Virus record (IMG/VR): IMGVR_UViG_3300043543_000115
Span: 1-21,677 of that record
Origin: a virus
Length of the DNA: 21,677 bases
Direction: 5' to 3' (one strand)
The position numbers and the translations under genes are program-made. The notes under the pieces are model-generated. The model searched no databases and was not told the DNA's origin. It saw only the letters and a list, made by a program, of their open reading frames with translations. Shown here piece after piece: positions 1-4,498 of the stretch (the first letter of the stretch is position 1; each line of letters starts with the position of its first letter).

Positions 1-70
1 AACACCTGAAAAATTTTCCGTTCGTCGCAAATCCCAGTTTTTCCAGGGGATACGTCGCGTCGGGCCAACT

Positions 71-91
71 GTTCGGCATCTTGTACCGAAC
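71..91. promoter_or_regulatory. Inverted repeat upstream of the first HTH gene, possible operator
   Basis: GTTCGG (71-76) and CCGAAC (86-91) form a perfect 6-bp inverted repeat around a 9-nt spacer, about 60 bp upstream of the start of the HTH gene at 152. The arm spacing suits a dimeric DNA-binding protein. No clear -35/-10 pair is seen beside it, so an operator role is inference. Confidence 0.25.
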
Positions 92-151
92 GGTGCGCCA
101 ACGGGTATGCGAGCCGCACTGTGCGGCCTGCGATCCGATGGAGCGCCGATT

Positions 152-379
152 ATGGTTCCGACTGATTTTTCCTCCCCTCTGGCCCTGCGTCCCCGCGAAG
201 CGGCCCGCGTCTTGGGCGTTTCCACCCGCACCTTGTGGACCTGGACGAAGAACGGGCATGTTCCGCACGTGCGGGTCGGCGGCGGCAAGCGCAAGACAAC
301 CCTCTACCCGGTGGCCGAGTTGCGCGCCTGGCTGGCCCGAAACGCATCGCCGCGGCCGGCGGAGGAGGCGAGTCAATGA
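152..379 (+). CDS. Small MerR/excisionase-type helix-turn-helix protein
   Basis: This 75-residue protein carries one winged-HTH of the MerR/excisionase (HTH_17) type. Residues about 11-60 contain the pattern L-x-P-R-E-A-A-R-V-L-G-V-S, then a recognition helix starting S-T-R-T-L-W-T-W, then a basic wing and V-A-E-L-R-A-W-L. Such proteins bind DNA as recombination directionality factors or small regulators. I chose ATG 152 over the in-frame ATG 107 because GGAG lies at 140-143 with 8-nt spacing and the extra N-terminus has no HTH character. The stop overlaps the next start in an ATGA arrangement (376-379), so the two genes are translationally coupled. HTH followed by prim-pol is a common pair in integrated elements of Planctomycetota (family knowledge). 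Xis or regulator cannot be decided from sequence. Confidence 0.75.
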   Translation: MVPTDFSSPLALRPREAARVLGVSTRTLWTWTKNGHVPHVRVGGGKRKTTLYPVAELRAWLARNASPRPAEEASQ

Positions 380-1092
380 GCAGCGCCGAAATGCTCGACG
401 CCGCCTTGCGCTACGCCGCGATGGGTTTTCCCGTGTTTCCTTGTCGCCTTGGTGCGAAGGTGCCTGCCATGCCCCACGGCTGCCGCGACGCGACGCGCGA
501 CGTGACCCGCATCCGCCAGTGGTGGACTGCCGCCCCGGCGATGAATGTGGCCATCGCTACGTCGGGGGTGGCAGTGATCGACCTGGACCCGGCCGGCCGC
601 GACGCTGACCACGACGAGCTGCCGATCCGGCTGCTGGCCGACCTGCGGACGGTCTTCGATGCGGATGGCCGCGACAGCATCCCCACGATAGAGCTACTCG
701 ACGCACTATGCCGGATCGAGGACGCCCCCTGGGCCACACTGAGCACGGGCCGGCCTGTTACCCCCCACAAGCTGGGTCGGCTTCTGGGTGGGTTGCCGGC
801 CTTCGTGGCCACCGACGACCTGGTCCTCGGCCCGAGGCCTTGGTCTGACAGGGGATGCAAAAGACGCTGCACCGCTTCCCGCACGCCGCGGTGCTCGTCG
901 AACTTCACCTCGAGCGCGACCAACCCCAGCTCACCAGCTTCCTGCACCAGATCGCGCGGAGCGGCTACAGCCTCCGCTTCGTGGACTACGACGGCGACGT
1001 CGTGCCCATCGACCCGGCGACCATCGTGGCCCACCCATAGGAGCACGGGATGCTCTGGCTCCTGCGGTGAGGCCAGGCTGGCCAACCGGTGA
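376..1092 (+). pseudogene. Internally deleted prim-pol / DUF3631 gene remnant
   Basis: From ATG 376 (GGAGGAGG at 361-368) the product begins like a bifunctional DNA primase/polymerase: A-x-x-Y-A-A-M-G-F-P-V-F-P near residue 15, a Q-W-W near 48 and V-I-D-L-D near 67-71, which supplies the first acidic metal-binding pair. Around residue 75 it changes to sequence resembling the DUF3631 domain that ends many prim-pol/helicase proteins (residues about 86-138: L-L-A-D-L, E-L-L-D-A-L, E-D-A-P-W, G-R-P-V-T). The rest of the prim-pol fold and the whole helicase part are missing, so several hundred residues appear to have been lost in frame. After about residue 140 the reading becomes Ser/Arg-rich and meaningless and overlaps an unrelated fragment in another frame. 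Intact families are usually 600-900 residues; this open frame is 238. I read it as a decayed gene; a functional mini-protein is unlikely. Confidence 0.6.
855..1040 (+). pseudogene. Short fragment resembling the C-terminus of an FkbM-type methyltransferase
   Basis: A 61-residue open frame immediately follows a stop codon (846-848). It has natural-looking composition: an H-A-A-V-L-V-E-L-H-L strand, an amphipathic helix, then G-Y-S-L-R-F-V-D-Y-D-G and V-V-P-I-D-P. This strand order resembles the last part of FkbM-family SAM-dependent methyltransferases, but it is too short to contain the SAM site. GGGG abuts the ATG with no spacing, so initiation here is doubtful. It lies out of frame within the tail of the prim-pol remnant and ends about 90 bp before the tRNA fragment. 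A gene stump left by recombination is likely; a genuine small protein cannot be excluded. Confidence 0.3.
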
Positions 1093-1130
1093 TTGCTGAT
1101 TCTGCTGGCTCCTCTCAGGCCGACGTGCGG

Positions 1131-1188
1131 CCACACTGGAAATGTGGTGCCCCGAAAGGGGTTGCGGGTTCGAGTCCCGTGCCCTCCG
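1131..1188 (+). other. 3' part of tRNA-Ser(GGA), candidate att site
   Basis: The anticodon arm is perfect: CCACA (1131-1135) pairs with TGTGG (1143-1147) around the seven-base loop CTGGAAA, placing anticodon GGA at 1138-1140 (serine, UCC codons). A class II variable arm follows (CCCC-GAAA-GGGG). The T arm is GCGGG-TTCGAGT-CCCGT, then the 3' acceptor strand GCCCTCC (1181-1187) and discriminator G. No 5' acceptor strand (GGAGGGC) or D arm is found upstream, so the gene is truncated exactly at the 5' edge of the anticodon stem. Tyrosine recombinases of phages and islands often use tRNA anticodon arms as crossover cores (established knowledge), and an integrase gene lies about 1.3 kb to the right. 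This is therefore best read as attP, attR or the middle att of a tandem array. Confidence 0.75.
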
Positions 1189-1401
1189 CTGCGCGTGGCA
1201 CTGAGCGGGGAGGGGCGCCAGGAAGCCGGTCCGGCTGCGGCAGGCCGTCTCTCGTCCTTTGGCCAGGCGTCCCAGGCCGGCCGTCTGGCGACACCCATCC
1301 CCACTCTTGAGCCGCCGGCCTGCCCTGGCACCGGCGCATGGCGGCAGATGCGCTCCTGGTCCGATCGGGCCCCGACTACCTGCCGCAAGGCCACACGAGG
1401 C

Positions 1402-1441
1402 GCCACAAACCGCGTGGCAATGCCACAAACCGCGTGGCAAT
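1402..1441. repeat. 20-bp tandem direct repeat, two copies, each with an inner inverted repeat
   Basis: The unit GCCACAAACCGCGTGGCAAT occurs at 1402-1421 and again without a gap at 1422-1441; GCC at 1442-1444 begins a third copy. Each unit contains GCCAC-N7-GTGGC, a 5-bp inverted repeat. It lies between the att-like tRNA fragment and the integrase. That position would fit integrase arm-type or excisionase binding sites, or an operator for the HTH genes just downstream. The repeat is seen; the role is inference. Confidence 0.6.
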
Positions 1442-1534
1442 GCCGGAATCGTCCGACCTGGAGCAGCCGCTGGTCTTCACGGGCCATCGGCGGCCCTATC
1501 GTCCCACGCGCTTCCTCCCGTCGTTCTGCCGCGC

Positions 1535-1540
1535 TAAAAT
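1535..1540 (+). promoter_or_regulatory. -10-like element of the first HTH paralogue
   Basis: TAAAAT sits directly before GGAGG (1541-1545) and the start region of the HTH gene. The second paralogue has the matching element TAGAAT at 1776-1781 inside the same GCGCTA context. This suggests the duplication carried its upstream region with it. No -35 hexamer is evident, and a start site from this -10 would leave almost no leader, so promoter function is uncertain. Confidence 0.3.
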
Positions 1541-1546
1541 GGAGGC

Positions 1547-1765
1547 ATGATCGTGCTCAAGACGCCGGATTGTGAATGGCTCAGCACCACCGAAGCAGCA
1601 AACCTGCTGGGCGTGTCCCCACAATACATCCTCCGCCTGATCGTCAAGGGTAGGCTCACTGCGCAGCGAGCGTCGGGCAAAGCCTGGCTCGTCTCGCGTC
1701 ACTCTTTAGAGTCATTCTGCCCGACCAAGCCCGGAAGGCCGCGCAGTCGGCTACGGCGCAAATAA
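1547..1765 (+). CDS. HTH/excisionase-like DNA-binding protein, paralogue 1
   Basis: This product of about 72 residues has a MerR/excisionase-type HTH near residues 11-50: W-L-S-T-T-E-A-A-N-L-L-G-V-S, recognition segment P-Q-Y-I-L-R-L-I, then a short wing with A-W-L-V-S-R. It is a clear paralogue of the next gene, sharing V-L-K-T-P near the start, W-L-(S/T)-T, G-E/T-E-A-A and W-L-V-S-R. GGAGG at 1541-1545 is only 1 nt from ATG 1547 but 7 nt from the in-frame GTG 1553, so translation may start there, two residues in. The paralogue has the same geometry. The C-terminus is basic (P-G-R-P-R-S-R-L-R-R-K), which would favour DNA contact. Excisionase or a small regulator of integration is the likely role, given the nearby att fragment and integrase. 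Confidence 0.7.
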   Translation: MIVLKTPDCEWLSTTEAANLLGVSPQYILRLIVKGRLTAQRASGKAWLVSRHSLESFCPTKPGRPRSRLRRK

Positions 1766-1775
1766 CATTGCGCGC

Positions 1776-1781
1776 TAGAAT
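1776..1781 (+). promoter_or_regulatory. -10-like element of the second HTH paralogue
   Basis: TAGAAT occupies the same place relative to its gene as TAAAAT does before the first paralogue, with GCGC immediately upstream in both. Conservation between the duplicates is the only support; no -35 is seen. Confidence 0.25.
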
Positions 1782-1787
1782 CGGGGC

Positions 1788-1994
1788 ATGGTCATGCTCA
1801 AGACACCCGAGAATGAATGGCTCACGACTGGCGAGGCAGCGAAGTTGTTGGGCGTGCGCCGACAGTCCATCTGCCGTCTCATCAGACAGAAGCGGCTCAC
1901 GAGCTGCAGGGTCGGGCCGCGATGCTGGCTCGTGTCGCGCGCAACGGACACCCTCGCCGCGGCAAACAGCGGTAATAGCCGGCAGAGCGGCTAG
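1788..1994 (+). CDS. HTH/excisionase-like DNA-binding protein, paralogue 2
   Basis: The 68-residue product has the same HTH as its upstream neighbour (W-L-T-T-G-E-A-A-K-L-L-G-V, then R-Q-S-I-C-R-L-I and C-W-L-V-S-R). The two diverge in the recognition helix (R-R-Q-S-I-C versus S-P-Q-Y-I-L) and completely after the wing, so they probably bind different or half-overlapping sites. GGGG at 1783-1786 is 1 nt from ATG 1788 but 7 nt from in-frame ATG 1794, mirroring paralogue 1, so the true start may be 1794. The C-terminal 15 residues are polar and low in complexity and may be neutral drift. Likely an Xis-like or regulatory protein. Confidence 0.65.
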   Translation: MVMLKTPENEWLTTGEAAKLLGVRRQSICRLIRQKRLTSCRVGPRCWLVSRATDTLAAANSGNSRQSG

Positions 1995-2109
1995 TCGCTG
2001 AGAGAGGGGCAGCCGCCGCGATGTCCGCCGTGGCGGCTACTTGCCGCGATCTCCAGGGCTGGCCACGCCAGCCGGTCCGGAAAAAGCGCCCTGATTGTGC
2101 CACGTGCTC

Positions 2110-2137
2110 TTGACAGGCCATTGTTGTGATATAAAAA
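2110..2137 (+). promoter_or_regulatory. Strong sigma-70-type promoter
   Basis: A perfect -35 TTGACA (2110-2115) is followed by an AT-rich block containing TATAAA (2130-2135, 14-nt spacing) and TAAAAA (2132-2137, 16-nt spacing). The block TGATATAAAAACAATTG stands out sharply from the GC-rich surroundings. No open frame follows for almost 400 bp, so it probably drives a non-coding RNA or a long leader of the integrase gene. Confidence 0.5.
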
Positions 2138-2142
2138 CAATT

Positions 2143-2322
2143 GCTAGAGGCATCGTCGACCCCCCTTCCTGCGAGTGAGGCAAGCTCCCGGACGACCACA
2201 CTGAGGCGCCAGTGTGACCGGGAGTGAGGTCCTGGAGAGGTCGGAGCCAGGGCGCGGGAATCGACCCGCAGTGGGGCGGCGGGGCGCAAGCGTCGCCTAA
2301 CCCCTAGGGGTTGACGTTTTTT
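2143..2322 (+). ncRNA. Candidate structured non-coding RNA
   Basis: This unit of about 180 nt is bounded by the promoter at 2110-2137 and a terminator-like element at 2299-2322. It contains a long hairpin: outer stem CTCCCGG (2185-2191) with CCGGGAG (2218-2224), and inner stem CACACTG (2197-2203) with CAGTGTG (2210-2216), a 6-nt loop and an asymmetric internal bulge. A second hairpin is GCGGG-AATCGA-CCCGC (2254-2269). No open frame with a ribosome site lies inside. I recognise no known RNA family. The start (about 2143) is estimated from the -10 and the end from the T-run; both are inference. Confidence 0.4.
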
Positions 2323-2370
2323 CGAGAGGTCTCGGAGAGGGGGAGCCGAGGGCGGGAATCGACCCGCAGC
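2234..2370. repeat. Pair of direct repeats containing a 16-bp hairpin word
   Basis: Copy 1 (2234-2271) and copy 2 (2323-2370) share GAGAGGTC, CGGAG, AGCC, AGGGC and the 16-bp word GCGGGAATCGACCCGC, followed by AG. Copy 2 carries small insertions. The word is itself an inverted repeat (GCGGG/CCCGC), and on the minus strand it resembles a tRNA T arm with a six-base loop. The copies flank the palindrome at 2299-2312. They could be protein-binding sites of the integration system or duplicated RNA hairpins. Confidence 0.5.
2299..2322 (+). terminator. Palindrome plus T-run, terminator-like
   Basis: AACCCCTAGGGGTT (2299-2312) is a perfect 14-bp palindrome, able to fold as a 5-bp stem with a CTAG loop. 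After GACG comes a run of six T (2317-2322). The 4-nt gap before the T-run and the short stem make it a weak intrinsic terminator, and the symmetry would equally suit a dimeric repressor operator. Confidence 0.4.
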
Positions 2371-2530
2371 GAGGCACTGGTCGTCATGCGGTCGCGCAGG
2401 GAATGGATGCCATAACCCAAGGCAGCGACACGACTTGCGGCTAGATGCCTCGCGGGCCGACGACTTTGCCGCGTGGGAGGCAGGGACGTGTTAGGGTTGC
2501 TACTGGGAGCCAGAACTGCCTCGAAGCGGT

Positions 2531-3442
2531 ATGCCCGCCATGCTCCGGCTGGTCGAAATCGCCGATCAGTACCTGGCCTGTCGGGTGGGACTCTCCAGCC
2601 GATACCGACAGGCGGTCGAGAGCATCGCCCGCAAGTGCCAGCGGGAGTGTGCGCGGGGCAAAGCCAGCCTGGACCAGCGCATGGCAGCCTACCTCCAGCG
2701 CCTGGCGCGCGAGGGGCGGTCGCTGTACACCATCCGCACGCATCGGGCAGTCCTGCTGGCCCTGATGCGGTACGCCCACCAGATGCAAGTCATCCCTGGG
2801 GTGCCGCGTCTGCCCGAGGTGCGCGTGCCGCAGACGCTGCCGCGGGCCTGGTCGGCCGAGGAGGTCGCACGGCTGGTCGAGGCGGCCGCCGGCCTGCCTG
2901 GCCGCAGGCTGGCCTGGTGCGACGTGCCGGACTGCGACTATTTCGCCGCGCTGTTGGCGATGGCCTGGTACACGGCCGCACGTCTGGGAAGCCTGCTGGC
3001 GATCCGCTGGGACGACCTGGACCTGGCCCAGGGGCTGGTGCTGCTGCGTGCCGGGGCGCACAAGACGCTGCAGGACCAGGTGCTGCCGATCCCGCGGGAG
3101 CTGGCCGCCTGGCTGGATCGCCTGCCGCGGTGCGCGCGCGAGGTCTGGCCAGTGCCTCGCCGCCAGGCCACGCTGCACCGCTGGTTCCGCCGCATCGCCC
3201 GGCGGGCGGGCATCCAGGTGCCGCCTGGCCACGGCTCCTGCTTCCAGCGGCTGCGACGCTCGGCCATCACGGCCGCCGCGGCCTGCCACGGCCTGGAGGC
3301 GGCCAGGCGGCTGGCGGGGCATTCCAGCGCGTCGTTGACCCTGCGGCACTACGTCGACCCGCGATATATCGCCAGCGGCCCGGCTGTCCCTCCGATCCGC
3401 TTGCCCAGGCCGCGGGCCGTCCAGCTCCGGCTCTTCGACTGA
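2531..3442 (+). CDS. int: Tyrosine recombinase (phage integrase)
   Basis: This 303-residue protein has an N-terminal SAM-like core-binding domain (about 10-85, helical, with Y-T-I-R-T-H-R) and a catalytic domain (about 105-285). Expected catalytic residues visible are Arg151 in T-A-A-R-L-G-S-L-L, Lys178 in A-H-K-T-L, Arg242 in Q-R-L-R-R-S, His264 in L-A-G-H-S-S and nucleophile Tyr274 in L-R-H-Y-V-D-P. The usual His of H-x-x-R is Gln239 here, a substitution tolerated in some family members. It would catalyse site-specific recombination between attP and attB; the tRNA-Ser fragment at 1131 is the natural candidate core. No Shine-Dalgarno site precedes ATG 2531; M4 (2540) is an alternative start. 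A 6-bp hairpin (3456-3472) follows the stop. The family call is firm; the att assignment is inference. Confidence 0.92.
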   Translation: MPAMLRLVEIADQYLACRVGLSSRYRQAVESIARKCQRECARGKASLDQRMAAYLQRLAREGRSLYTIRTHRAVLLALMRYAHQMQVIPGVPRLPEVRVPQTLPRAWSAEEVARLVEAAAGLPGRRLAWCDVPDCDYFAALLAMAWYTAARLGSLLAIRWDDLDLAQGLVLLRAGAHKTLQDQVLPIPRELAAWLDRLPRCAREVWPVPRRQATLHRWFRRIARRAGIQVPPGHGSCFQRLRRSAITAAAACHGLEAARRLAGHSSASLTLRHYVDPRYIASGPAVPPIRLPRPRAVQLRLFD

Positions 3443-3455
3443 CGCGGCGTCTTCC

Positions 3456-3472
3456 GGGCGGTCGTTCCGCCC
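3456..3472 (+). terminator. Short GC hairpin after the integrase gene
   Basis: GGGCGG (3456-3461) and CCGCCC (3467-3472) form a 6-bp stem with loop TCGTT, 14 bp after the integrase stop. There is no T-run, so it could be a weak or factor-dependent terminator or simply an mRNA-protecting hairpin. Confidence 0.25.
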
Positions 3473-3540
3473 AGTCTGTCCTGTGGGGCGGTGGAGGCCT
3501 GTTGCCTGCTCCACCGCTGGCGCCCCTGTCCCTCTGTTTC

Positions 3541-3578
3541 GGCTGCTGCCCGGCCCGGGGCGCCCCGCGGCAGCAGCC
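3541..3578. repeat. 10-bp perfect inverted repeat with inner palindrome
   Basis: GGCTGCTGCC (3541-3550) pairs with GGCAGCAGCC (3569-3578), and the 18-nt interior contains the palindrome GGGGCGCCCC (3557-3566). The structure sits 22 bp before the start at 3601 and includes no T-run. It could be a factor-dependent terminator, a protein-binding site or a leader hairpin of the early operon. Confidence 0.5.
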
Positions 3579-3600
3579 TGCCTGTTCTAGGAGCGATCCG

Positions 3601-4026
3601 ATGGAATCTTCAGACCTTGAACAACTCTTGAACAAGTTGATCGCCCAGCATCTGCGGCAGGCGCAGCAGGCGGCGCAGCCTGCGGCATCAGCACCGAGCC
3701 CACCGCCCAATCTTGGCCTGCCGACCTGGCCTGCTGCCGCTTGGCCGCAGCCGCAGCCGCAGCCGATGGCGCCTGCCACCAGTACGACCTATCAGCCGAT
3801 CGGCGTGAGCGTACCGGTCCAGGTGCCGCTGCCAGACGGCCGGCGCGTTTCCATGAGGGTGCATTTCGGACCAGAGGCCGCGCAGAACCTGCCTGCACTC
3901 GCCACGCATTGCCTGACGATCTTCGGGCAATACCTGGCGGTGCAGCAACCTCGCGCATGGACGGGCGGATGGAACGGACAGAACGGATACGGTCACAACT
4001 ACCGAAACGGGAGGTGGAGCCGATGA
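3601..4026 (+). CDS. Unknown early protein with proline-rich middle and Gly/Asn/Arg tail
   Basis: The 141-residue product is not recognised. Residues 1-27 look like an amphipathic helix (L-E-Q-L-L-N-K-L-I) and about 28-60 are Ala/Pro/Gln-rich and probably disordered. Residues about 65-120 form a compact segment with V-P-V-Q-V-P-L-P-D-G-R-R-V-S-M-R-V-H-F-G and a helix ending I-F-G-Q-Y-L. The last 20 residues are rich in Gly, Asn, Tyr and Arg, like the nucleic-acid-binding tails of SSB-type proteins. ATG 3601 is chosen because AGGAG (3589-3593) stands 7 nt upstream; the longer frame reading back through the integrase is a shadow. It is the first gene of the early block and overlaps the next start in an ATGA junction. 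Confidence 0.75.
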   Translation: MESSDLEQLLNKLIAQHLRQAQQAAQPAASAPSPPPNLGLPTWPAAAWPQPQPQPMAPATSTTYQPIGVSVPVQVPLPDGRRVSMRVHFGPEAAQNLPALATHCLTIFGQYLAVQQPRAWTGGWNGQNGYGHNYRNGRWSR

Positions 4027-4268
4027 ACGCGATCGGACCTGTGGAGCTGACCAGAATGGCGCTGGCAAACGTTCAGATGGCCCTGCATGCCCTGCGCGCG
4101 GCGCAGGAAATGATCGGCGATCTTGGCGAGGAATCCACACACTGGCAGACGATGCGAGAGATCGCACAGACGTGCCGCTGGCTCGCACGGAGAGCTGATG
4201 CGATCGCTGAAAGGATCGAGGCGGAAGATTGGATGGCCAATCGCTTAGAAGGAGGAAGCCATGGCTGA
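4023..4268 (+). CDS. Small helical early protein, unknown
   Basis: This 81-residue, probably all-helical protein shows M-A-L-A-N-V-Q-M-A-L-H-A-L-R-A-A-Q-E-M-I and a second helix R-W-L-A-R-R-A-D-A-I-A-E-R-I-E-A-E-D-W. The regular hydrophobic spacing suggests a helical hairpin or coiled-coil dimer. GGAGGTGGAG (4010-4019) precedes ATG 4023, which overlaps the preceding stop. I recognise no family. Its place in the early operon fits a small accessory of replication or recombination, which is a guess from position only. Confidence 0.7.
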   Translation: MNAIGPVELTRMALANVQMALHALRAAQEMIGDLGEESTHWQTMREIAQTCRWLARRADAIAERIEAEDWMANRLEGGSHG

Positions 4269-4488
4269 GCGAGCGACGCTTGATCGCGGGTACGCACAAG
4301 GAGCATCTGCGAGCGTTTACCTGCCACCACCTGGCGTCAGAACAATCAGCGATGAGGAACGGGCCCGCCTGGTCCGCGAGGGGCTGCTGTGCTGCGCGCA
4401 GGCCGAGGTGCTCCGCTGCGTCTGCATGCTCGCCTTCCGGTGTGCTGTTCATTGGCCGCACGAGCGGCACATTGGCACTCACGACTAG
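4261..4488 (+). CDS. Small cysteine-containing early protein, unknown
   Basis: This 75-residue product starts at ATG 4261 with an excellent AAGGAGGA site (4249-4256), overlapping the end of the preceding gene by 8 bp. The N-terminal half is polar with S-D-E-E-R-A-R-L-V-R-E-G. The second half has five cysteines (C-C, then C-V-C, then C) followed by H-W-P-H-E-R-H-I, so a metal-binding role is conceivable, but no standard zinc-finger spacing is present. It ends 10 bp before the exonuclease gene. The start signals are strong; function is unknown. Confidence 0.6.
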   Translation: MAERATLDRGYAQGASASVYLPPPGVRTISDEERARLVREGLLCCAQAEVLRCVCMLAFRCAVHWPHERHIGTHD

Positions 4489-4498
4489 GGAGAATCGC

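Larger units (their letters stand above)
1093..1546. other. Gene-free stretch holding the att-like tRNA fragment and a tandem repeat
   Basis: No credible coding region lies here. Open frames exist in all phases because of high GC, but none has a Shine-Dalgarno site or recognisable protein. The stretch holds the partial tRNA-Ser at 1131-1188 and the 20-bp tandem repeat at 1402-1441, ending at the promoter-like TAAAAT before the first of two HTH genes. I see nothing definite in 1190-1400. Confidence 0.5.
1995..2530. other. Gene-free structured stretch before the integrase
   Basis: No plausible protein is encoded on either strand. From left to right it holds a sigma-70-type promoter (2110-2137) in an unusually AT-rich patch, a long two-part hairpin (2185-2224), two copies of a GGAGAGGTC/GCGGGAATCGACCCGC module (2234-2271 and 2323-2370), and a palindrome with a T-run (2299-2322). 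Nothing definite is seen in 2371-2530; no Shine-Dalgarno site precedes the integrase start. Confidence 0.55.

Noticed and set aside
411-1487. Long minus-strand open frame over the left region (358 codons)
   Set aside because: It crosses the tRNA fragment and the + strand remnants, and reads as the well-known false peptide produced by translating tRNA genes backwards (R-T-R-N-P-F-R-G-like). High GC alone makes such frames.
1259-1550. Overlapping + strand frames in 1259-1550
   Set aside because: They have no ribosome site, change phase through the 20-bp repeat, and show no protein-like pattern.
2250-2290. Possible tRNA on the minus strand from the T-arm-like word
   Set aside because: The loop has six bases instead of seven, and no anticodon or D arm is found in place. 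It occurs twice as part of a direct repeat.
2441-3514. Minus-strand open frame of 357 codons opposite the integrase
   Set aside because: It mirrors the integrase coding strand, is Gln/Arg/Pro-rich, and has no domain or ribosome site. The + strand has all catalytic residues.
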